NCBI GenBank assembly: GCA_015231405.1
Contig: JADGBR010000021.1
Coordinates: 1-59,756, forward strand
Direction: 5' to 3'
DNA length: 59,756 bases
From: Candidatus Omnitrophota bacterium
Lineage (GTDB): Bacteria; Omnitrophota; Gorgyraeia; Tantalellales; Tantalellaceae
This document shows, in pieces, positions 36,045 to 51,000 of the stretch (positions are counted from its first letter, which is position 1; each line of letters opens with the position of its first letter). The notes below the pieces were generated by a model. That model did no database searches, was not told the DNA's origin, and worked only from the letters and a program-made list of their open reading frames with translations. Position numbers and translations under genes: made by a program.

Positions 36045-39000
36045 ATGTCTACTTTTTTAAAAAGATTAGTTTCTGTGATTACGCTCACGGCGTTCATTCT
36101 TACGAGCGCCTGGCCTTGGGATCTATTTATTGAGAAGGCACATGCCCAAAGGCCGGGGTTGAATAACTTCAATTACAGCGAACTTGCCGAAAAAACGGGT
36201 ATTATCAGAGAGGTTTTGACCGTCGATGGTTTCGAAATGCCCTCGACTTATTGCGAAATAAAGGATACTTTCGAAACGGCTTCCGCAGCAAAAGAAACGT
36301 TGCATTCCGATGATATAGCCATCATTCACATCCAGGACGCCCATTGCGATTATGCCGCCCAGCTCCGAATAAGTTCAATGCTAGAGTATCTGAACAAAAA
36401 ATACGGGGTGGACAGGGTGTATATGGAAGGGGGAGCGGGTGAGTATGACCTCTCGGTATTCAATACAACGGATAACGGAAAAATAAAACAGGCGGTCGCG
36501 GAGAATTTCATGAAGAACGGCGAGCTTTCGGGGGCCGAATACTACGCCGTCACTAATCCCGGTAAAGTCACACTTAGGGGTATCGAATATCCTGACCTGT
36601 ACATGAAGAACCTCAACGCTTATAGGGACATACTGCCCTATAGAAATGACGCTAGGCGGGCGCTTGACGCTTTCTATGCCGGGCTTGAGGGTATCAAAGA
36701 AGCATTCTTGAACGGGAAGCTGATCGGACTATATGAGAAATACAGGTCGTACCAGTCGGGGAAGATAGGGCTGGAAGAGTATTTCAGGTATTTGCCGGGC
36801 ATAATGGATGACGCGTCACTGGTCGGGCGTTTTCCGAATATGGCAAAACTGCGTGATGTTATAACTCTTGAGGACGGGATAGATTTTAAGAAAGCCGAAG
36901 CCGAAAGGGACATGATAATAAAGGAGCTCGAGAAAAAACTGTCTTTAAAAGAGATAGAGGAGCTATTGGTCAAATTCGCCGATTTCAAGTCCGGGAACAT
37001 AGACGATAAGGATTTCTACGGGTATTTACTCAGGAAGGCGGACTGCATATGCCTGGATCTCGTGGGATATCCGAACATTGAGAAATATTCTGAGTATATC
37101 GCGAAATACCGCGCGATAAACAACCCGGCATTATTCGAAGAGATAGAGAACGCGGCGTCGGATACGTGGAATAGGTGTTCGGAGAAGCCTGGGGAAAAAG
37201 AGTATTTCAGGTGGTTCAAGTGGCTGGGGATGATAGAGAGCGCCGTTAACGCCAAGCTCACTAAAAAAGACCATGACAGCATAATGTCGAGTAAAAAGGA
37301 TATGGACCTCACGGGCCTCGACGGGTTCATAGCGCTCCATGGCGGGAAGGGAGTAGAGGCCGGGGATATCGCGAACCTGCAAAAGTATCTGGCCGGCATG
37401 GAAAAGTTCTACGCATGCTCATTCGAGCGCGATAAAGCTTTCATATACAACCTCGAGTCCGATATCGAGGGTATTAGCGACGAGAAGAGGCGTGAAACAA
37501 AGGCCGTTGTGCTCATAACCGGAGGGTTCCACGCGGATAATCTAGCGAGCCTCATGAGGGAGAAAGGCATCCCGTACATAAGCCTAATGCCCAAGTTCAC
37601 GAGCGACCCCGATATCCCGAACCCGTATTACGAGATATTGGGCGGAGGATTTTCGGACGAGTTCATGAAATTCGCGAAGGTTTTGGGGATGGGAACGTCG
37701 ACGATAGCGATTGCCGACTTCGGCTCGAGCCTGGCGCGGGCGGCGAGGGGGAACGAGGCGGACCTGCTTGAGATAAAAGCGTGGCTGGAAATAAGGTCCC
37801 GCGAGCTTGGCGGGGTAAGGGTCGCTTCTGGCGGGAGGGACTGGTATTTCGATATCGGCGGCAGCGGGGATGTTGAGACAGTGGACCCGGCGGCGCGGGA
37901 TGTTTCAGGTTTTGTCGAGATCGACGCTACCTCTCTCTCTACGGCTCTGCTTGCTAAGGCAGAAACCGGCAAAGCCACTCCCGGAGTGGGACATGGTCAG
38001 GCGGCGCGGTCGGTGGCGGCGAATTGGGATGTGCTGTTCGATAACCCGTCATTGGGATGGACGAATAAAATTTCGCGGTTGATATTTCTCCCATCGACGG
38101 TTTTTCACGAGCTGGGGCATTTCTTCGCCGCAATAGCGGTATGGGTGTTTTCACCTATATTGGAACGGATGGGTATGATAAGAGTGAATATAGAGGACAA
38201 GCCAGGCTTTATGAACCCGATCAAACGGCTGGGGTATGGGAATGATCTGGCTCAATTCCTTCTTGATATACTCTATCGCGGTAATTTGTTCGGAGTTACA
38301 GGGGTAGCGAAGGAATTGGGTGGTGTAGCTGGAAACTGGGCGGCTGTTGGGGTATTCGGAGCCATCGCCATAGTCAGAGCGGTGTGGGGCTCTTCATGTC
38401 TCGATCCGTGGGTTATAATTACGGGCTATATAGGAATTATCAATGTGCTGTCGATAGGGTTTGAAGAATACGCTAAGGAAAAAGGGACGGGAGACCTGGC
38501 GTATTTTGGCGAACATGAGGTCTATAAAAGATTAAGGCCGGAGTTCGTTTCAGGGATGGTCAAAAGTCAAAAAGGTATCGTAATAGAAAGGATAAAAAGA
38601 ATTTTCCATGGTTACGGGTATTCGTCAAAAACGCTGGTTGAGTTCATTAATAAATTAGATGGCGCATGTTCCGACCACAATGAGGCCTTTAAAAGGATCG
38701 GAACGCTCAATAACATGATGGTTGAGACCGTTGAGGTTTTAGCGGGATCCGGCGTTTACTGGAAAAGGTCGGTAGACTTTTTTTTGAGCGCGGCGCTGGA
38801 CGTTGGTAAAATTCAAGACCTGGAACAATTCTGTAGAATAGCCGGATGGCTTGCAAGGGCTGGCGTACCGTTCGAAGTGATGGAGCGGTATTTCAGGGAA
38901 GAGATCGAGTCGCCGCGAGATATAATTATGGCATGGAAAGTATTTGATGAACTTGAGAAGAACGCCTCTCGGCCTTTCCAGGTCTTTCATGATCCGAGGG

Positions 39001-42000
39001 ATATCGGATGTGCCGAGGAGAGGACCAAATATATATTTTTAGAACTGCCCGGAATAATGCACCTGTCCAGGCAAAATGTGATTGAGGCGCTAGAACCTGC
39101 AAAAACCAGGGCTGAGGACGTAATCATGGGCCTTGAAGAATTGAAAAGATTCAGGAAACAGCACGAGGACCGGTTCTTCGATAGCCCGGGTCCGGATTTC
39201 ATGAAAAAAGTGGCGAAGGAGGTAAAAAGAGGATCTACTAGAGAAAAATATTTTCTCATGCAGATGTTCAACGGGCTGTGGGATAAGGCGGATGAATTGT
39301 CCGGTGACCCGGCAAAGTTAAGGGCGCTGCTTGATGGGGTCTTCAATGTTTATGGCTCTATGGGTGAAAAGATAAGGTTTGATCGTAACATGTATTTCTT
39401 AAATCATTTCTTCAGCCAGCTGGAAAAAGGCTATGGGCAAGCGTCGGATGATGAGGTAAAGCTGAGAGCGAAAGTAGAGAGGATGATAAAGACCCTGGCA
39501 GGAAGAGGATATTTCGATCCGGGCTCGGCGAAATTCTTTCCGGAAGTGTTCAATATACAGATCATCTCCGAGATCATCCTGGATTTTGGCAAGCACGCCC
39601 CCGAAGCGCTCGACATCTACATGTTCTTTATAGAGAAGGGCATGGTCGATACCGTGCCTCACCAACAGAGCATCCTCCCCTTGATGCGCCGTCTGGCCTT
39701 TGTTACGCCTATGGACGACATTAATGCCGGGGCCCTCACTAAGCTCCGTGAATTTCTTGAATCCTGGGTGGGGCTTGACAAGGCAAGGGCCGATGGCACT
39801 TACTATATGGAGCTCCTGGAGAGGCTTTTTGGGTCATGCCGGATGAGCTATATCTATATGCTTGAAAAGGCGGCTAGGGCCATGGGAAACGAGTTCAATA
39901 TAAATACCTGGTTAGATCTTAAGGAGATAGATGAAGTCTATTATAACTTAGGCCCGGTATTTCGGGAGACTAGGGAGCGTGTCAGTGAAACCGTCGAGTA
40001 TCTGGTCGGTAACGGATGCGTGAGAACAGATGAAGGCCTTAAAGAGCTGGTCTTGTTGCTTAAGCCCATAACCTTCGAAACGAAGATGGAAACTATTCCA
40101 AGGGATATCTTCAACGAGATCGTTTTTGGATATATCCGCGCTCTGGCGGTAAATCCCGATAATTACGGGAAGTTCATAGAGCTGATGAAGTCGGTGAAAA
40201 TGGGCCATAAGGTAAGCGCGGGTTTAAAGGAGGCCTTAACCGTCTGCATCGATGATGTTATTGAGCGGGAAGCGGATCCTGTATGTCTGGATCCGGGTAC
40301 CGTCATGTATATTGAGCGGGCACTGGTGGGTAAGACATCCGATCTGCTCAAGCTGGACTGGCAAGAGCAGAAACGCCTCGAAGAAAAATATAAGATCATG
40401 CTTAAACTCCACGTCCTTATGGTCGCCATGAAAGGGGAGGCTTTAACTGAAGACGAACTTATAATATTTTGCGCGGCAGGAAAAGCCTTCATGTATAAAG
40501 GAGGGACTATCCACATGGTCTTCAATGCGCTGAAACAGGCCCAAGGTCCTGGAAAACTGGCTAAATTGATCTTTGACCGTGAAATGGGTATGCCGAGTTA
40601 TCGGGCATATGTCCATATGAAAAAGCGTTTCAAAGGAACTGAGCTCGAAAATGAATTCGACGACTGTTTTATACAAAAAATGGATAATATCAAGAATCTG
40701 GCGTTAAGAAAAATTGTCTATAAGGAAGCGATGTCCGTTCTGGTGAAAAGCTTTGATATCGGATTTATGGCCAAAGGGAATTGCGAGGAATTAAGGGAGC
40801 TCATAAACTGCGTCATCGATAAGATCTCCGGCGATCCCGATATGGGTAAAGTAAAACAAGACATGGAAGCGAAAATTAAACAAATGTTCGGGAACTCATT
40901 TGAGAATATAACCCTGGCTAAGAACGCCATCGACAGTTTTACGGCTTTACCGCCGAATTATGTGACCATGTTAATGGCAACGAAAAATGAGGTATTCGGG
41001 TCCTATTTGGATGTTTTGAGAAAAGCCTATGAAAAAGGGTACTACACGGAAGGGCAGTTCGGAGCATGGGGGACGTTGATAATTGAAATTCTTGACGGCG
41101 CCATCGCGGGTGTGCTTGATCATGAGTTAAAGAAAAATCGGATCGGGAAAGCCGCGGACGCTTTAATGGGTATTTACGCGTGCAATAAAGAAATGTTCCG
41201 GGAGCCCGAGAAGTACGCGGAGCTCAGGGACCGGATCAAGGCACTGTTCGGGAAATTATCCGGATCGGGTGAGTATGATCTGATCACGGCTTTGGGCCAG
41301 GCGGGGTTCATGTCCGCGGAGAACATAACGTTCCTCATCGATAATTTTTCGGATATAAATAAATGCAAGGAAAAAATAGAGCAAAGGATCATGACCATGA
41401 AAGCCGGCGGCGAGATCCGGGAGAATATAACCAACGAAATAATGGAGCATCTCTTTAGCCGGTTCCCGGGGAAGATGGGGATGACGATCACGCGGATCTT
41501 AAAGGATCTCGATGATGACAATAGCTTCAGGGAAAAGTTCGATATCTTGTATGACAGTTACCTCGAAGACGAACTGTACGAGAGGCTTAAAGCCTCGCCG
41601 GGGTCGAGTGTTTATGATCACGCGCGCGCGGTGGAAAAACTGGCTTTAATAAAATCCGGCGCGAAATTGAGTGCGGGCGGGTATATATGCGATATGTTCT
41701 CAGTGATATTGGATAAGATCAACGAGGATAAGAGCGGAGAGCTAGCCCGTAAAATACTGGGCGTCAGCTTCGACGGTGAAAACGTGATATTTATCGATAG
41801 CGGCCTCGAAAGGCTTGAGGAGCTGATCAAAATGTGCGAGAGATCCTCGGATAGTACGTTCAAGACATTTAGTATAGGCTTAACGGAAGTGATATACAGG
41901 TATTTGGCAAATACGGTCAATGTTGAAGACGCCGGAAGCCTCGGGCAACTCAACGTCGACCTTTTATGCTCCGCGATATGTTTCCGGGACAGGATGTGGG

Positions 42001-45000
42001 ACGATACCCTTGACACCCTATTCCCGGCGATATTCTCTTCGGGGTATATGGCCGAAGATCAGATCCCCGCCATAAAGAGGTTTGTCAGGACATTGAGCTA
42101 TAACCGTGAAAACGCGGCAAGCCGTTTGGAGGTCTCGAAAGCTATCGGGGAATTATCCGGTACCCCCATCGGCCGGAAGATGCTGGACTATGACCTCTTT
42201 TCGCGCATGGCCGTGTCGGCGGAAGAAACGGTGATCGGCGAGGGAAGGTTAGGCGCGGTGAGGGTCTATTTAGAAATATTCAAGGCGATATCGGCGGGGA
42301 AAGCTCCCGAGGAGCTGGCTGACCCTGAATTATACAGATGCCTTACAGACGATGCGGATCAGATATCCGAGCTCGGGACGCCGCTCGTGACCTTGAACTT
42401 TATGGCGCTTGCTAAAGCTTTTGAAAGGGGTCTGGTGGATGAGAATAACTTCGGGGTTTTCATGGATGTCATAAAGTTGGCGTCTGATCTATTTAAGCAT
42501 GCCCCCTCTGTTAAGGATGGCTCCCCAGATGACAAGGGCCTGTTTCATAAGATCATCAATGATCTTATCGATAAAGCCGGGAAAGATGACATCGAAAAAA
42601 TACGGGCCTTGGTCGTGAAAACCTCGGTGCTCGTGGAAGCGCTGAGTTTTAAGGCGAACGATGGAAGGGACGCAATAGGCACCTTAAAAGACGCAGTGGA
42701 AGTTGGATCGCTTACTTTCGAGAATATCGGGGAATGGACGGACCTTGTCGGGGCGATAACCGGGAACAATGAAAAACGAGTGGAAATATTGGAGACGTTA
42801 CGAAAATTCGCCGTAGCCGTGAAAAACCGGGTCGAAGAGGCCGACCAAACGCTCAAGGTCTCGCCGCGAGTCCTTTCTCCGGTCCTCATTAAAGCTATAG
42901 TGGAAAAACACTCCGCGACATCGGATAAGCGATCGTTAAGCATGGCCTTTAAAGCGCTCATGGTCCTCAATGGCGACGGTGGGAACGAAGATAAGGAGAA
43001 GGAGATTGCCGCAGATTTCGAAAGGAAATACGAGAGCTCGAAAGGTTTCCAAGAGTCAGTCGGGCCAGGCGGGGCTTTTCTCGCCGCGTCCCAAAAATAT
43101 TTTCCGGTTAGTATGAGCCGCCCGGACGGAATGACTATGATACTCCAGCGGTGCGGTTATAGAACTCTCGGCGGTTTGAGGTTGTATCGGGAGATAAGAG
43201 AGGCTCTCAGGCTGGCTGGTCGAACGGACCTCGAGAAAATGATAGGAGATGAGTTCCTGTTGGACCTGGCGGATAAAGCCAAGGGGCATATTTCTCATCC
43301 GTTGAAGTTCATCCTGCATCTCGCTTACCGGCCTTTAAATGAAGGACTGGAGGAAAAAGATATGGTTAAATTCATATCTTTGGCCGGGACTGTCACCAAA
43401 ATGGCGCTTAAGGGCGAGAACGATATCAAGCGATCGGAAAAAAGCATTGAATACGGTTTTTGGATTTTGTACAGAATGCTTACGAATAATGTGATCAACC
43501 GCGATAACCTGGACCTGGTGAACGATCTGTTCACGGCCGCGGACAATAATAAGTTGAGCAGGGATTCGTTCCCGGTCATTGATAACATGGTCGAACGGAA
43601 AATGCTCGGAGCCGATAATGTCGGGACTATGGCGAAACTCTTCGGGATGAATAGCGGTGTTCTGTCAAAAGTCAACTTGACGACCATGAGAGCCGGCCTG
43701 GACGGGTCCAAGATGGGGATGTTCAGCCAGGAATTCATGGGTATTCTGATAGACAAGTTCCCGGATAAATTCGAAGAGATATGGAAACAAACTGAGGCCA
43801 TAATTGACTCCGCCCATGGGGTGAACGCCGAGGCGGGAAAGAACATGGACCCGAGCCTCGGGGATATGGATTTTATCCTGGGGATATTAAAAAAAATGTC
43901 GGTTATCGCGGACATGAAGCCTTCAAACACAGTGGGATCCAAGGCGGGCGAGATGGCGTTAATGATGCTGGAGACTATGTCTGCTCTGGGGAGGACCGGA
44001 GCCCTGAACAACGGGAATATAGAGTATTTCGGCAAGATCATCGAAAACCTGATGCGGGTAGGCGATAAGAACGCTATGATACAGAGCTTTAACTCACTGG
44101 CATTATATGTGAAGACGGTCGAAGCGGCTTGTACCCCGGGGGGAAGCGCCAAGGCTATGATATCGCCTGAGGGGTTGGCGGGTTTTACGGGTCGCGACGA
44201 CTTTAACCAGCCTGGATATCTTGATATTCTAACCAAAATATTCAACGAGTGGAAAGGTGAGTTCCCGGCCAATATCCTGGGCCAGCTTACCGGTAATGTT
44301 AATCTGGTGAGCAACTACTATAATGGGAAAAGACCCGTAAAGCCCAGAGTGGATGACTATATACAAATCGTGATCGAAAGGAGTTCGGACGGATATGTTC
44401 TGGACGCTATTAAATATCTTACCGAGACAGAAAGAGATCTTGACGATTCGGTATATGGCGATTATTTACGTCCGGAAGAGGTTCCAACTATCCATCAGGT
44501 AAAAGAGGAATTACGGTCAAAAGGGATAGAAGCCTTATGCGACGGTATTACATGCTCACGTGAAAAACCTCTCTCCTGGATGAATTCCGTCTACGCTTAT
44601 CTCAAGCTTATGAAAGAAGTGCCAAAGGCGAGGGGAATAACTTTCACCGAGTTCTGGAAGGTCGTCGCGAACAAGGACGCTAAGAGCCCGTCGAGAGAGC
44701 TTATCGAGACTTTCATCTTCGAAAAATTCTATATAGCGGAGGATGAAACCCCGCCTGATATACAGGAACAGATCATGGCTCTCAGTATCAACCTGAAGAA
44801 CGAGATGCAGCGGCTTTACAAGAAAATAAACCGCAAGGAACTCCCGCCGACGACTTTCAGGGAAATACGCATGTTCAATGTGCACTTTTCAGAGCATTAT
44901 CCCCGGGAAAAGGAAAAAGGGAACATAGTGAGGTTGTTTGTTCTCACGGCCCATAACATTTACGGAAGGCTTATCGTGGACAAAGAGACGAGAGAGGCCT

Positions 45001-48000
45001 TCCTTGACGGGCTCCTCAGGGCGATAAACCAGGGCGATACCCTTTTGGGTATAGCCCAGATGCAGGTTGAATCCGAGATCTTCAAGGACCCGGGGAGGTT
45101 CAGGGAACTTGTCGATAAAACCATATCGTACGCCCATTATAAGGACATAAATCCCGCTCTGCCTGGGCCGGGCGAGGATGTGCCCGCAAAAAGGAAAATA
45201 AGGGCTCTTATCGAACGGGCCAGCCAGGTATCAAATTCGCTGCTACTTATGCTCGGCGGGAACAGGGTGATGTTCCGTGACGTGATAAACGATATGTACG
45301 GAGAAAAGGATAAAGAGGTTATAGAACTTTCGATGAACGGGTTCACGAGGAGAAGGGAGCTATTCGGAATGTACGTGCCTAGCCAGAAGATGGATGAGGA
45401 GGAGATCTCGCGGTACGTAGATCATGCTCCGGATGAAAAGATCGAAGAAGCCTTAAAAGCGGTATGCGATATAGACGCGCGGATAGCGGCGCTTGATCTC
45501 GAGATCTCGAAAGTCGACGCCATGGATCCCGAGCGGGAGACAATAGTGGACCGCCTGAATGAGGAGAAGAGGATACTCAACCGTTTTCACGACGACTGGG
45601 ATAAGGATGGCGGCGCTAAGGAGCGCTCCACGGCAAGGTGGGCGGTAGCCATGTACCTGAAACACGGGGATAAATGGAGAGATTTCTTCAAGTGGGAGGA
45701 CGGAGTGATCTCGAAACTTGCCCGTAAGGCCAAAGCGGATCCGGGGCGGAAATTCTTCATAGTGTTCAACAACATCGAGGTATGCCCGCCATGGGTAAGG
45801 GTGCTCCTGAACCCGGTCCTTTGGGAAAAGAGTGTTGCTGTTCCCGTAACCGGCGAGGAGCTCGGGATACCCCAAAACCTGAACATGATATTCACCATGG
45901 ATAAAGACGCTGACCTCAAAGACCCGTCTTTCATGGACAGGCATCTCGTGCATGTGCCGGAAGGCGTCGACGATATAGACGAGCTCGGTTACCTGGCCTC
46001 TAAAGCTGTCGATCCCGCCGGTATATCCGGATTGAGCCCTCAGGCGGTCGCTAAACTGAAAGAGAAATTCGATAAGGTGAGAAAACTCGAGTTGTCCGAA
46101 GACGCCGGTGTGGGGCTTATCGACTTGATCGAGATAGCCAAGAGGGTAAAGGGGCTCATGAACGACGGGGCGAAACTCGGCGAGGACGAACTTATAGAGC
46201 GGGAAACCTACAATTATTTCCACTTGAGGCTTAAGAACAGGCACGACAGGGAAAAACTGAAAGAAGCGGTGATCCCGGGCGCGGATATCAATTCGCCTTT
46301 AATGAAACCCGCCCTGTCCATAGATATGCAAACGAGGACGATAGATTTTGACGGTGCCAGGGTCAATATGTCAGGTAAGTTCTATGAGTTCTGCCGGAGC
46401 CGGACCGATCTAAAAACTGATGACGCCCGGATACACGGGTTCTCGGGCTACATAGTGCAGGAACTCGAGAAAAGGATGTTCGCGCAGATAGCGCGCGCGT
46501 ACAAGTACGCCAATAAAGCCATGCAGATAGAAGGCCCTTCGGGTGAAGGTAAGACAGAGATCGGAAAAATATTCGCGCTTGTCACGGAGATAGATAACAA
46601 AGTCAATGAGAAGCTTGTTTCCGTCGAGACGGACCTCTCTGAATTCCGGGGGCAGGTGAGGCCTACCCGGAGGGGCGGCCAGTATTATCTCTACGAGCCG
46701 GAATATGTAAGGGACTTCCAGACCCCTGGGCATCTCTTCCTCATGAATGAGATAAACACGAACGCCGACAGCGCTTTGTATCACTGGTTATACCCTGAAA
46801 TATCGGGAAGCCGTTATAAGTGTCTTGCCGAATACGCCGGGGAAGGCGATGTTATAGCCAAAAGGCTGGCCATAGACCAGAATAACCTGTGGCTTTTTAC
46901 GGTCAACCCGGACACTATGGACGGACGCGTACCCCTTCCGCGAAGCATAGCGTGTCACCTCCCCGTATTTTACATGGCTACCGACGACGAAGACATACCG
47001 GCGTTCACCGAAAAGATCCTCGCCGGCGAGATCAAGGATATATCCCGCCTCGCCCATGACATGAAGAGTTACGTGGAGATATTGAGCAGCCTTTACATAG
47101 CGGTAAGGTCCGAGAAATTGAAGAACAATATGGAGTCGCCGCAGGATATAACTAAAAGAAGCATAATCGACGCCGCTAACGAGATGAACGAACTGCTTAA
47201 AAATAAGAGGAAGCTGTCCGGACGGGCAGTATTCAGGATGGCTGTCGAGAAATGTTTTATCAATAAATGGAAATCGGATAAGGATAAGTTTATCGTGAGG
47301 GAACTTGCCGAAAAAATAACGAAAGAGATGCTGGAAGAGGAAAAGGTCTTCGAGCGTGAGATAAAACCTGAGGAATATGACGAGATGGTTAAAGACGGCG
47401 TTAAAAGCCCCGCTGACGGCCGTTTCAGGCCAAGGATGTTCTTTGTGGATACGGCCACGAGGGATAGCGTCTCTTTCGAGAGAGAGATAGCGGGCCTCGC
47501 GGAAGGGGCGAAAACCCACGATATCATAATAAGTTTCGCGCACGGTAAAAGGCGGCTTATCGGCGGGTTCGTCCCTTCGGATGAGGATGAGATTTTCGAG
47601 GAGGCTTTAAAGCCTTTGAACGCTATCTCGCGGAAATTCCGAGGGGGTTTGGGTATTATTCCCGAGCTCATATTCGAGGCGAGGATGGACCCCTGGCGGA
47701 AGCATTGCGGCGTTTTCCATAATTACAACGACCTGAACCCCAAAGTCGCGCCTATGCTGAACGGGTTCCTTCAGACAGGCAAACTGGAGACCATAGAGAA
47801 CTATGTCGACGAAGGAGCGGCTGAAGAGCTTTTAAAGTCGTTCCGGGACAGCTGGGAAACTCTTTTAAGCCAGAGGGATATCCCCCGATGGATAAAGAAC
47901 GCGCTTCCATCGGAATATCCGCTCGAAGAAGGAGCCTTTAACAAAACTCTTTCGGATATAGGAGTGGACCTGGCCAAATGGTTCTATTCGAGCGCTCCGG

Positions 48001-51000
48001 CAAACCTCGACATAATCGCCGTATGCTCGTCGGTCGATGACGTGAACATCGGGTCCAGGCTGGGAGCGGCGGAATTCGACAGGTTCAGGGCTACGAACAT
48101 ATCGAGGGCTCTTGACGATAAGATCGTCATGGAGTACATCGATAAAAATATCCCGGTATCCCAGAGATCCGCGAAAGAACTTATCCTCGGCCGCGCCCTC
48201 GAGTGTTTCACGCTGCATAACGATCCGGAAATGCTGTCGAAATATGACGACCGGCCGATCATGTCGATAAAAGACCTGGAAGCGTACGTCAACGTGTTGA
48301 AGGATATAGCCGGAGGCGGGCTAAGAGGGGATGAGTTCGAAAAAGCGGTCAACGACGCCGCGTATTATACAATGGGTATAAGTCTCCGTCCCGAACAGCG
48401 TGGAAAACTTAAGTTCGTATACGATAAGGAAGGCCTCCGAAAAGAGATACCGTCCCGGGGCGGGGCGTTAAGCCTTACGGAAAACCTCGCGCTGCAGCTC
48501 AAGTTGATGGGGCTGGCGCGCGCTAATAATAAAGCCGATAATTTCATGCCGGTCATATTCGAAGGCGAGCCCGGTGGAGGTAAGACCGCCGCCTGCGAGG
48601 AGTTCGCGAAGCGGGAAGGCTTACCGATATATAAGGCCCTCATGTACCAGGATATAGATATAGGGGAGTTCCTGGGGAGAACCTCTAAAAAAGGCGAGAA
48701 GTTCGTGCTGACGACTACCGAGAAAGAGAAAATGGGAGACAAGCAAAGTTTTATACTGGATTTCCTCCGGGCCTATACGGAAGGAGGGGTGTTCCTTCTG
48801 GACGAAGGGGCCATGGGTTACGGGGCGCTTAAGATCATCAACTATCTGGTCGAGATATCCAAGCGAAAGACCTTCGACCTCGGGACATACCAGCCCGGGA
48901 TGGGCCTTGGGAGGCCTGAAGGTGTGATCACAAGGAGCAAGGACTTCATTCTGGTCATAGCCCAGAACCCCGCGGACAGCAACGAGGGAAGGATGAATTT
49001 GAGCCATGAAGTCGTTACTTCTTCCTTAAAGATGTGGGTAGACAATGTGCTCGGCAAGGATGACGCGGTGATGATAATAGACCACTATTTAGGCGGCGAG
49101 AAGGATAAAGTGGATATAAAGGTTAAGGAAAAGATAGCGCTTTTACACAATGAGTTCGTGAAAAGCCATCCTTTCCGTTATGAGCTCAGCCCGCGCCAGC
49201 TCATAAGAATAGCGAAAATAGCCGCCCGGGCAAGCGCATGCGGCGCCGATCTGAATAAGGCTATATTCGCCGGGGTAATGTTATCGTATATGTCGAGACT
49301 GCCCGAGGCGGAATTCCGGGATGAATGGGCGAAGGTCGAGAAGATAATGGGCGGCGAATACAGCTCGTATCTGGGGGATTGGGGTTCGAGGGTCAAACTT
49401 GGCGCCAATAGAGCGGACAGTTTCCTGGACTGGCTGGTCATCAATCCTTCAGCAACGTCCGGGAATATAGGCCGGAAAGACATGAGAATATTCGAGAGCA
49501 TGCCATCCGAGTCGAAGGCCCTCCGGCAGATAATACTTTCGATGCAGTTGGCCGAGCCGGTAGCGTTACTCGCGGAGGACGGCGCGGACAGCTATGACAT
49601 TGTAAAAAAAGCGTCGTATATAACCGGATATGAACTGGAGACCATGTGGGCGCATGAGCAGACGACCAGGAACCACATACTCTACAGTGTACTCCCGAAA
49701 TTCAAGAGCGCGTTCAATGACTTCGGGATAAAGGAGCAGGCATCCGGCGAGGAGTTCAAGCTGCGAGCCGGTTTTCTCTTAAGCAATATGATGACAAAAG
49801 AGGAATACGACAGGGAGAGCGCCCGCGGCGAACCGCATAAACACAAAATACTTTATTTCAGCATGATGGATTCCGTCCCCGAAAGGCAGAGGGTCCTCCT
49901 CAACGACATATTGACGAGAGGGGAGATAACAATACAGGATGAGACCGGCAGGCAGGTATTATATAAACTCCCGGAATGGATACATGTCGTCGTTTCGGCC
50001 GCGGAGGACCACAAATTTTCCTCGGCTTTTATTAACAGGTTCGTGCCGGTCAGGGTGAGTTCGATCATGAGCTATAAGCCCAGGGAGATAGAAGGGCTTA
50101 TAAGGTCCAGGTATAACCTCGTCCGGGACGACGAGCGTTCATGGCTATGGCAGGTATGCGCTTCGGTGAAAAATGACGATCTTAACAAAAAATTCGGTTT
50201 TAAATACGGGTTCTCCTCCCAGGATATATTGAAACTCGCCGAAACGCTGCACCTCGAGAAAGCCAGGGACATTAAGAACGGCAGTTACGCGGCGAGACCC
50301 TACAAAGAGATCTATTATTTTCTGAAGGCGGTATACCTCGTCTATTACGCGGGCATGGCCCCCGAAGACAGGGAGAAATTCGAGGCCGATATCTTCAAGG
50401 ACCTGGTCGAGGGGGTTTTAGGAAAGGAATATAAAGCCGAGGCTTTCAAGAGGATAATGACGAAGGCCATGGATGATATTACCAGAAGCCTGGAGGATGA
50501 GGGCGATGTATATTTCAATCGCGTCGAGCTGGATATGGATAAGCTGGATAGCGTCGGAGGTTATATTCTTCCCAGTGGAATTATGGTGAAGAGGCGGGAA
50601 GGCATGTTATTTGTCACGACTCCGGCTAAAAAATACGAAGGGATCGGAGAAGCCGCTTTAGCCGGAGCGCCGGTAAATGGGATCAGGTTATCCGAAGGGG
50701 TGTCGCTCCGGAATGACGCCGCGTCGGGGAAAACATATCTCGACCTTAAGCTTATCGGGTCTATGGGCGGAGTCAATATCCCCAGGGATAAATGGAACGC
50801 CGATTCCGCTCTCCCGGAAAGCGAGGTCGGGACGGATAAATTCATAAAATATGTCTCGCAGATAAGGCGCCTGGCGTCGGTCATACTCAGGTCATGGCAG
50901 AGGGTGGAAGTGTTTGACGGCCAGGTACGGCCCCCGAGGACGGTCTTTATTAACGGCGAGACCGGTACGGCTAAGACGTCGTTCATAAGGAACCTCGCGG

